A stretch of DNA of 64,000 bases from Chloroflexota bacterium (lineage in GTDB: Bacteria > Chloroflexota > Dehalococcoidia > Bin125), in contig VXQT01000011.1 in NCBI GenBank assembly GCA_009838915.1, forward strand, positions 62,001-126,000, read 5' to 3'. This document shows, piece by piece, positions 58,075 to 64,000 of this stretch; position 1 is the stretch's first letter, and each line of letters opens with the position of its first letter. The notes below the pieces were generated by a model. That model ran no database searches, was not told the origin of the DNA, and was given only the letters and a program-made list of their open reading frames with translations. Position numbers and translations under genes: made by a program.

Positions 58075-60054
58075 CTAACCCGACAGCCCCAACTCCCGCA
58101 GGAATGCATCGGCGTTCGGCTCGCGGCCGAGGAACCGGTGGATCAGTTGGTCGGCGTCGGCCGTCCCGCCCGGCTCGAGGATGTGGCGCCGATACTCCGC
58201 CCCGACGCCCGCGACGGATGCGCCCGGCGCTTCGAAGCGCGTGAACATGTCGTCGCCGAAGACTCGCGACCAGAGATAGCAGTAGTACCCCGCGTCATAG
58301 CCGAAGAGATGCCCGAAGCCGGCCTGGAAGTGCGTGTCCTCGGGGAACGGGAATCCGGTGATCGGATGCAGCTCGCGCGCAATCTCGTCGGTGCTGCGGC
58401 CGGACCCGGAGTGATAGGCGAGATCGAGGCGCGAAAAGTAGACCTGGCGCAAGGTCGCGATCGCCGATGACGTGTGCTTCGCCTCAATCATCCGGTTGAT
58501 CAGAGAGATGGGCAGCGGATCGCCGGTCTCGTGGTGCCGGCTGAAGCTGCGCAGCATGTCGGGCTGCCAGCACCAGTGCTCCAGCATCTGCGAGGGCGCC
58601 TCGACGAAGTCGCGCTCCACCCGCGTCCCACTAAAGCGAGTGAAGCGAGAAGTCGTCAGCGTCTGATGCAGAATGTGGCCAAACTCGTGGAACAGTGTCA
58701 CGACCTCGGTGTGGCGGAGCAACGAGGGCGACGACTCGATTGGCTTGGTGAAGTTGGCCACGATCGCCGAGATCGGCCGCTGGTATCCATCGCCGCTCAG
58801 GCTGCGTCCCCCGCGCAGCGTGAACGCCGCCGCGTGCCCGAACTTGCCCGGCCTGGGATACAGGTCCATGTAGAAGCGCGCCAGGGCCTCTCCGCTGGAC
58901 GGGTCGACGATGTCGAACGGCTGCGCGTCCTCGTGCCAAGCGGCGTCCCTCACGTCTTGACGCCGAACGAACCGGACTCCGACCAACTCCTCGTAGATGC
59001 GGAACATTCCGTCCAGCACCGCGTCAAGCGGGAAGTAGGTGGCGACCTCAAACGGATCGACCTGGTACTGCTCCTGCACGACCTGGTTGGTGTAGTAGCG
59101 CCAGTCGGCGATGTCGACCCGGCCGCGCTGCCCGGTGCGGCGCTCTTGCTCCTCGCTAAGCCGCGAGAGATCCGCCGCCAGCTTCGGCTGGAGGCGCTCC
59201 TCCAGGTCGACGAGGAACTCGAACACGGCGTCAGCCTGCTTGGCCATCTTGACTTCCAGCGCATACTCGGCCCAGGACTCGTAGCCCAGCAGTGCCGCCA
59301 TCGACGCACGCACGCCCAGCGCTTCCGCCAGGATGTCGATATTGGTGTCAGCCGCCTTGTTGTGGTTCTTGTGGAACAGCTCGTGCCGCCGCTCGCCGTC
59401 GTGGGCGCTGTCGAGGAATGGGTGCAGTTCCGGATAGTCGAGTCCGACCCGATACCGAACCGCGCCGTCGGCCTCCACCGTCCGCAAGCGCTCGATGTAG
59501 GAGTCGGGCAGGCCGTCCAACTCCTCGCGGTCGACTTCGATGCCGTCTTCATAGTCGTCGATGTGCTTGCGGAATCGTATGCCCAGACCGACCAGCCGCT
59601 CCTTCAGCGACTGCAGCTCGTCGCGCGTCGGCTTGTCCAGTTCAAGCCCATTGCGGCGGTAGTCGCGCAAGGCGAACTCGAGCAGCCGTCGCGCGTCGTC
59701 GGGCAACGCCTCGAGCTCTGCCCGTGAGGCATATGCCTTCAGCGCCCGGTCAATCTCCTCGCGGAACCCGATCCCGGAGGCGAAGACGTTGAGCCGCTCT
59801 TCCTCGCGATGAGCCACGCCGCGCAGTCCCTCGTCCGCCGAGACCTGGGAGAGGAAGCCGTAACGTCCCGATGCCTGCGTGAAGACGTTGCTGATCTCGT
59901 CCAATGGCAGCACGGTGTTCTCGAAGCTCCGCTGCCCGTCCGGCACCGAGACCAACTCATCGACCAGTCCCTCGACTGCACGAATCGCGTCGTCCACGCC
60001 GCCGGTGATGTCGTCGGCAGTCGTCTCATCCCAGTTCGGTGTCTCGATTGTCAT
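58075..60054 (-). CDS. M3-family oligopeptidase (PrlC/OpdA-like)
   Basis: A 659-residue zinc metallopeptidase. The active-site motif HEFGHILHQ (HExxH, about residue 455) and the downstream Glu of the third ligand (about 25 residues later, in SQMLEHW) identify family M3. The N-terminal half is the long helical domain that restricts substrates to short peptides. It likely degrades signal peptides and oligopeptides in the cytoplasm. The family also includes thimet oligopeptidase and mitochondrial-type peptidases. Confidence 0.94.
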   Translation of the reverse strand: MTIETPNWDETTADDITGGVDDAIRAVEGLVDELVSVPDGQRSFENTVLPLDEISNVFTQASGRYGFLSQVSADEGLRGVAHREEERLNVFASGIGFREEIDRALKAYASRAELEALPDDARRLLEFALRDYRRNGLELDKPTRDELQSLKERLVGLGIRFRKHIDDYEDGIEVDREELDGLPDSYIERLRTVEADGAVRYRVGLDYPELHPFLDSAHDGERRHELFHKNHNKAADTNIDILAEALGVRASMAALLGYESWAEYALEVKMAKQADAVFEFLVDLEERLQPKLAADLSRLSEEQERRTGQRGRVDIADWRYYTNQVVQEQYQVDPFEVATYFPLDAVLDGMFRIYEELVGVRFVRRQDVRDAAWHEDAQPFDIVDPSSGEALARFYMDLYPRPGKFGHAAAFTLRGGRSLSGDGYQRPISAIVANFTKPIESSPSLLRHTEVVTLFHEFGHILHQTLTTSRFTRFSGTRVERDFVEAPSQMLEHWCWQPDMLRSFSRHHETGDPLPISLINRMIEAKHTSSAIATLRQVYFSRLDLAYHSGSGRSTDEIARELHPITGFPFPEDTHFQAGFGHLFGYDAGYYCYLWSRVFGDDMFTRFEAPGASVAGVGAEYRRHILEPGGTADADQLIHRFLGREPNADAFLRELGLSG

Positions 60055-60134
60055 GACTGATCGTTTCCAACTTGCTCCGACTCATCGGCAATCGTTGGCA
60101 AGGTAATCTCTCAAGGAGTAGCGGAGGCAGCAAC

Positions 60135-61088
60135 ATGACCGAGATCACACACCAGCAAGTCGAGCTCTCGACCGGGATCAGCATGCACATCGCCGAGGCC
60201 GGCGAGGGGCCGGCCGTGGTCTTCTGCCACGGATTTCCGGAGCTCTGGTACTCATGGCGGCACCAGTTGCCGGCCGTTGCCGAGGCCGGATTCCGCGCCA
60301 TCGCGCCGGACATGCGCGGTTACGGCGACACCGACGCGCCGCCCAATGTCGAGGACTACTCCCAGGAGCGGATCTGCGCCGACATGGTCGCGCTGCTCGA
60401 CGCGTTGGAGCTCGAGAGCGCCGTCTTCGTCGGCCACGACTGGGGCGGCGCCGTCGTCTGGAACATGGCCCAGCATCACCCGACGCGTTGCAACGCGGTC
60501 GCCGGGATCAACACGCCGGCCGGCCGCCGACCGCCGATCAACCCGCTCGAGGCGATGAAGATCGATCCGGGGCGCTTCGACTACCAGCTCTACTTCCAGG
60601 ACGAAGGCGTCGCCGAGGCCGAGCTGGGCGGCAACGCGCGCCGCACCATGACCTTGATGCTGCGCACGTCCAAGCCTCAGGACCGGCTCGACGTGATCGG
60701 GATGACCTCCGGCGTCCGCGAGCGGGGCGGTTTACTGGTCGGCCTGCCCGACGACGCTGATCGCTCGATCATGCTGAGCGAAGAGGACCTCGACACGTTC
60801 GTCAGCGCCTTTGAGAAGACCGGCTTCCGCGGCGGACTCAACTGGTACCGCAACCACGGGCGCAACTGGGAATGGGGCGCCGCCGTCGACGGTCGGGACA
60901 TCACCCAGCCCGCGCTGATGGTCACCGCCGGCAAGGACGGCGTCCTGCTGCCCTCGATGTCCGAGGGCATGGAAGAGTGGATCCCCAACCTCAGCCGAGG
61001 CCATATCGAAGAGTGCGGCCACTGGACTCAGCAGGAGGAGCCGGACGAGCTGAACCGGATCCTGGTGGAGTGGCTCAAGTCGCTGTAG
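60135..61088 (+). CDS. Epoxide-hydrolase-like alpha/beta hydrolase
   Basis: A 317-residue alpha/beta-hydrolase. The HGFPE oxyanion segment (residues 33-37) and D102 in VGHDWGGAVVW mark the epoxide hydrolase/haloalkane dehalogenase group, which uses an Asp nucleophile. The late His in ECGHWTQQE completes the active site. GCGGAGG precedes the ATG at 60135. It is divergent from the M3 peptidase. Substrate unknown, possibly epoxides made by monooxygenases such as the P450 in this window. Confidence 0.9.
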   Translation: MTEITHQQVELSTGISMHIAEAGEGPAVVFCHGFPELWYSWRHQLPAVAEAGFRAIAPDMRGYGDTDAPPNVEDYSQERICADMVALLDALELESAVFVGHDWGGAVVWNMAQHHPTRCNAVAGINTPAGRRPPINPLEAMKIDPGRFDYQLYFQDEGVAEAELGGNARRTMTLMLRTSKPQDRLDVIGMTSGVRERGGLLVGLPDDADRSIMLSEEDLDTFVSAFEKTGFRGGLNWYRNHGRNWEWGAAVDGRDITQPALMVTAGKDGVLLPSMSEGMEEWIPNLSRGHIEECGHWTQQEEPDELNRILVEWLKSL

Positions 61089-61139
61089 CCGCCTCATCCC
61101 TCTGTCGAGCGGGTCCCCACTGAATCGGGGATCGGAGCA

Positions 61140-62174
61140 TCAGAGCGGCTCAATGTCCTGGCTCCGGCCCGTGTTCCACGACTCCCAGACGGCGTCGGTG
61201 AAGCGCATGTATCGGACGCCGTCTTCGAAGCTGGTCAGGGTGACGGGGGCGCCGTTGCGGACTGAGTTGATGAAGTCGGCCTCGACTTGCCAGCCGTGGG
61301 CGGTGCCGGGATCGGGGTGGATCTCCTGCGGGTCTTCGCCGTGCTTACCCCACTCGCCGGTGTCGCCGAAGCGCCAGTGCAGCCGACCCTCGGAGCCGTA
61401 GATGTCGATCGCCGGCGGTTGCGGCGCGCCCTCGGTCACGGCGCTGACGCGGTAGGTGCAGCGCGCGCCGTTGGCCATGTCGGCGAAGATGCCCAGGCTG
61501 TCGGGAATCTCGATGTGATGGCGCTCCCCGGTCTCCTCGTCGATTCGTGAAGGGACGAAGGTACGCGCGTGCGCAGTCACTCTCGTTGTGTCGCCGAGCC
61601 AGCGCTGGATTGTCTCGTTGAAGATGCCGAGCTGCATCATGTTATGTCCGGAGTAGTCGCTTCGGTGACGCCAGTGCAGCGGTCCCGAGTCATCCAGACC
61701 CGACCCGTTGAGCAGCGTCAGATGGACTTCGAGAATGCTCCCCAGCGAGCCGTCTTCGCAGAGCCGCTTGATGGTCTTGCCCAGGCGGAAGTCGAACGGC
61801 GCCGGCACAAGTTGTGCGACCAGGTCGGGATGCTGCCGGCTGATCGCCAACATCGCTTCGCCCTCGGTCGCGTTGGACGCCATCCGCGCCTCGCAGAGCA
61901 CGTGCTTGCCCGCTTCCAGCGCTGCCCGCGTGTACTCCAGGTGCATGTACGGCCAGGTGCCGATGCTGACCGCGTCGACATCGGGATCCGCGAGCAGCTC
62001 CTCGACCGAGTCCGACACTCTGGGGATGTCCCACTCGGCCGCGACCCGCTCGCCCGACTCGCGGGAGCGGTTGACCACGTTGACGATCTTTATGTCGTCG
62101 ATTTCGCGGAAGCCGGGGATGTGCCGCAGCTTCTGATTGCCGCCTGCGCCGATCAGTCCGATGCCGAATGCCAT
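61140..62174 (-). CDS. Gfo/Idh/MocA-family oxidoreductase
   Basis: A 344-residue NAD(P)-dependent oxidoreductase. GLIGAGGNQ is the Rossmann motif and SIGTWPYMHLEYTRAALEAG precedes HVLCEARMA. In most relatives that segment reads CEKP, with Lys as catalytic residue; here it is EAR, so Lys is missing and dehydrogenase activity is questionable. The C-terminal domain contains a beta sheet with WRFGDTGEWG. GGAGGGCAG precedes the ATG. Possible substrates are sugars or inositol derivatives. Confidence 0.85.
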   Translation of the reverse strand: MAFGIGLIGAGGNQKLRHIPGFREIDDIKIVNVVNRSRESGERVAAEWDIPRVSDSVEELLADPDVDAVSIGTWPYMHLEYTRAALEAGKHVLCEARMASNATEGEAMLAISRQHPDLVAQLVPAPFDFRLGKTIKRLCEDGSLGSILEVHLTLLNGSGLDDSGPLHWRHRSDYSGHNMMQLGIFNETIQRWLGDTTRVTAHARTFVPSRIDEETGERHHIEIPDSLGIFADMANGARCTYRVSAVTEGAPQPPAIDIYGSEGRLHWRFGDTGEWGKHGEDPQEIHPDPGTAHGWQVEADFINSVRNGAPVTLTSFEDGVRYMRFTDAVWESWNTGRSQDIEPL

Positions 62175-62298
62175 GGCCGCTGCCCTCCGCTGATTTGCCC
62201 GTTGCCCAGGTGTGTGAAGCTTGGCTCAGGGTAGTCCGAGCCTGTCCTATGCTGCGTGGGAACGAAGTCACCGCATCCCCAACCAAGGAGACCACGAC

Positions 62299-62739
62299 AT
62301 GCCGACTGCCAACGAACTGCGAGCCGGACTTGCAGGTGGACGAGCTGCCCTGCGCGCCGCGATCCAGGCGTCCGCCGACAACTGGGAGACCGCGAAGGGC
62401 ACGGCCGAGGACGGCGAAGCCGGTTGGTCGCCGCGCCAGACCGCCGAGCACGTGATCCCCTCCGAGATCATGTTTGCCGGCGGCATCTGCGCCGCCTGCG
62501 GCTACGACGGTCCGGAAAACCCGCTTTCGAGCACCGAGTTCGCGACCGCCGCCGACGCCGTGGCCGCGCTGGACGCCGTGGAAGCCGCCTGCGACGGCAA
62601 GATCAAGCACGTGCAGGACGAGGAACTGGGCAAGTCGGCCGGCGGCGAAGGCCTGGCCGCGATGCCGGTCGCCGCGCTGCTGGTCGCCGACATCTGGCAC
62701 CTGACGGATCACGCAGCCCAGATCAGCAACCCCTTCTAG
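62299..62739 (+). CDS. DinB-like four-helix protein
   Basis: A 146-residue protein resembling the DinB/YfiT superfamily. WSPRQTAEHVIPSE and a late DIWHLTDHAAQ provide the His residues used to bind a metal in that fold. Functions in the family include thiol-dependent S-transferases and unknown roles. AAGGAG lies before the ATG at 62299. It is followed closely by a small membrane protein and a methyltransferase on the same strand. Confidence 0.7.
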   Translation: MPTANELRAGLAGGRAALRAAIQASADNWETAKGTAEDGEAGWSPRQTAEHVIPSEIMFAGGICAACGYDGPENPLSSTEFATAADAVAALDAVEAACDGKIKHVQDEELGKSAGGEGLAAMPVAALLVADIWHLTDHAAQISNPF

Positions 62740-62757
62740 CTGCGGGAACCGATCGAA

Positions 62758-62955
62758 ATGCTGCGAATCACCACCGTCGCGCTGTCGCTGATCGTTGCCG
62801 TCCTGCTGGGCGGCGCGGCGATGGCGGCCGGCGGCGAAGGCGGGGGCGGACTGCACGCGGGCCAGATCGTCGCCATGGTGATCGGCATCGCCTTGGCCGC
62901 CATCCTGCTCGCGCTCTCCGCCGCCTACATCCTGCCCAAGCCGCCCAAGTTCTAA
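62758..62955 (+). CDS. Small membrane protein of unknown function
   Basis: A 65-residue protein with two hydrophobic segments: residues about 5-24, possibly a cleavable signal (VLLGGAAMAAGG), and about 37-58. The middle is Gly-rich (GGEGGGG) and the end is PKPPKF. No family recognised. It lies 18 nt after the DinB-like gene and 6 nt before the methyltransferase, suggesting one transcript. Confidence 0.6.
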   Translation: MLRITTVALSLIVAVLLGGAAMAAGGEGGGGLHAGQIVAMVIGIALAAILLALSAAYILPKPPKF

Positions 62956-62961
62956 GCGCCC

Positions 62962-63615
62962 ATGCCCGACGAAGCGCCGAGTGACCCGCCCTTCGAGGAG
63001 GGTCACTTCCGGCGTGTCGACGAGTCGGACGACGCGGGCTTCTACGTCGAGCCGCGACTGGTCACGCACATCGACGACGACGCTATCGGCGCACTCCGCG
63101 AACACTACTCCAGGTTCCTTCCGAAGCAGGGGCGCCTGCTCGACCTGATGTCGTCGTGGGTCTCGCACTATCCCGACGGCCTCGAATCGGAGCTGGTGGC
63201 CGGGCTTGGCATGAACGCCGAGGAGCTGGCCGAGAACCCGCAGCTCACCGAGTGGGTCGTCCACGACCTCAACGCCGACCCGGTCCTCCCCTACGGCGAC
63301 GGCGAGTTCGACGTCGTCACGATCGCAGTCTCGGTGCAGTACCTGACGCGCCCGCTGGAGGTCTTCCGCGAGATCGGCCGGGTGCTCCGCCCAGGCGGAG
63401 GCTGCATCGTCTCCTTCTCGAACCGCTGCTTCCCGACCAAGGCGGTCCGCCTCTGGCAAGGCATGGGCGACGAAGGCCACGTCCAGATGGTCGGCGCCTA
63501 CTTCCACTACTCAGGCGCCTTCGACCCACCCCAGTGGCACGACATCTCGCCGGCCAAGGGTCGGAGCGACCCCATGTACGTCGTGCAGTCGCGGACGCCG
63601 TCAGTTGCAGAGTGA
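62962..63615 (+). CDS. Class I SAM-dependent methyltransferase
   Basis: A 217-residue protein with the late part of a type-11 methyltransferase fold: LLDLMSSWVSHYP occupies motif I, VVHDLNADPVLPYGDGEFDVV spans motifs II-IV and VLRPGG is motif V. The usual motif-I Gly-rich loop (DxGxGxG) is replaced by DLMSSW, so SAM binding may be atypical. Target unknown. It starts 6 nt after the small membrane gene. Confidence 0.75.
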   Translation: MPDEAPSDPPFEEGHFRRVDESDDAGFYVEPRLVTHIDDDAIGALREHYSRFLPKQGRLLDLMSSWVSHYPDGLESELVAGLGMNAEELAENPQLTEWVVHDLNADPVLPYGDGEFDVVTIAVSVQYLTRPLEVFREIGRVLRPGGGCIVSFSNRCFPTKAVRLWQGMGDEGHVQMVGAYFHYSGAFDPPQWHDISPAKGRSDPMYVVQSRTPSVAE

Positions 63616-63739
63616 TGCCGGGTCCTCGGGCAGCCGGATCCGGGTTGACATTGCTGCACTGCTCCTTACGCCGCTTGATCAATGCCTTCAAGATGTCTCG
63701 GCGCCTGAGCAAGGGTCGGACAGAGCGTGAGCGGAACCC

Positions 63740-64000
63740 CTAGCGAAACTCCGGGATCACCGTCTCCGCGAACATCTGGGCCGGCTCGATGGTGTCTCGG
63801 CCGAAGAACTCGATCATGAACATGTCGCAGCCGAGCTCGACGTGGCGGTTGATGCGCTCTTTGATCATGGCCGGGGTTCCGGTCAGGGCCATGTCTCCGG
63901 CGGGGTTGCCCATGTGACCGCCGAAGATCTTCTGGGCTCGCTCGACCATCGGGCCTACCTTCTCGTCGTCCTCGACGATCGTGACCAGGCACTGCTGCGA
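63740..64000 (-). CDS. LLM-class oxidoreductase, C-terminal part (runs off the window)
   Basis: Reading from the right edge on the minus strand, 86 codons are open to a stop at 63740. The segment includes VERAQKIFGGHMGNPAG, ALTGTPAMIKERINRHVELG and MFMIEFFGRDT, which match the C-terminal end of luciferase-like F420 or flavin oxidoreductases. The start and the flavin site lie outside the window. It is convergent with the methyltransferase, with 124 bp in between holding nothing recognisable. Confidence 0.75.
   Translation of the reverse strand, partial: SQQCLVTIVEDDEKVGPMVERAQKIFGGHMGNPAGDMALTGTPAMIKERINRHVELGCDMFMIEFFGRDTIEPAQMFAETVIPEFR

Noticed and set aside
61690..63507. 605-codon open frame on the minus strand across three genes
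   Set aside because: Overlaps the Gfo/Idh/MocA, DinB-like and methyltransferase genes in another frame or strand and has no recognisable domain.

Overview
The window is a dense, high-GC (roughly 60-65%), gene-rich stretch of bacterial chromosome with about 64 protein genes, one tRNA, short intergenic gaps, many GTG/TTG starts and several convergent or divergent switches of strand. No rRNA, phage, IS transposase or CRISPR array was seen. The mix of housekeeping genes with CaiB/BaiF CoA-transferases, acyl-CoA dehydrogenase, F420-type LLM oxidoreductases, MFE-2-like SDRs, a CoxMSL-like molybdenum hydroxylase and a cytochrome P450 recalls uncultivated marine Chloroflexota (SAR202/Dehalococcoidia-like). 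That assignment is an inference from gene content only.

Layout. 1-1.3 kb: end of sucC, sucD and a small membrane protein. 1.3-3.9 kb: an exported alpha/beta hydrolase, tRNA-Ser(GCU) and miaB. 3.9-8.4 kb: an NAD module, nrtR-like regulator followed by nadA-nadB-nadC, with a sigma70-like promoter and a perfect 19-bp palindrome in front of nadA. 8.4-16.8 kb: dtd and an FmdB-type zinc ribbon (minus strand), then the conserved run rpsB-tsf-pyrH-frr-uppS-cdsA-dxr-rseP. 17-28.5 kb: catabolic and accessory enzymes (amidohydrolase, SDR, P450, CocE-type hydrolase, enoyl-CoA hydratase, acyl-CoA dehydrogenase, GIY-YIG protein, two overlapping CoA-transferases, a 3-hydroxyisobutyrate-dehydrogenase-like enzyme). 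28.5-34.6 kb: a CcdA-like protein with rearranged order, a Kef/NhaP-type antiporter, an alpha/beta hydrolase and two related ferritin-fold proteins. 34.6-39.1 kb: a four-gene copper/periplasmic operon (His-tailed lipoprotein, CopC, beta-propeller lipoprotein, CopC-CopD-cytochrome c fusion). 39.2-45.6 kb: IsdG-like monooxygenase, tandem SDRs, GNAT, LLM oxidoreductase, IMPase and FIST protein. 45.7-51.3 kb: MoaD-like protein, molybdenum hydroxylase L, S and M subunits, NhaA. 51.4-58 kb: metH, coiled-coil protein, icd and a lower-GC pair of orphan genes. 58-64 kb: M3 oligopeptidase, epoxide hydrolase, Gfo/Idh/MocA oxidoreductase, DinB-like protein, small membrane protein, methyltransferase and a truncated LLM oxidoreductase.

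Cross-cutting patterns. A roughly 48-bp double-hairpin repeat occurs about ten times, mostly between genes, with compensatory changes in its second stem; one copy lies inside a coding sequence and another next to the tRNA supplies a purine-rich tract before miaB. Seven genes have a TANNNT box 6-8 nt before the start codon and no ribosome binding site, which suggests leaderless transcripts. Two separate gene pairs combine a copy with intact catalytic residues with a homologue that has lost them (diiron proteins; CoA-transferases).

Most noteworthy: the CcdA-like protein that appears circularly permuted (28531-29370), an RseP protease carrying LysM-like modules (15051-16763), the NrtR/nadABC regulatory unit, the copper operon with its triple-domain fusion, and the covarying repeat family.
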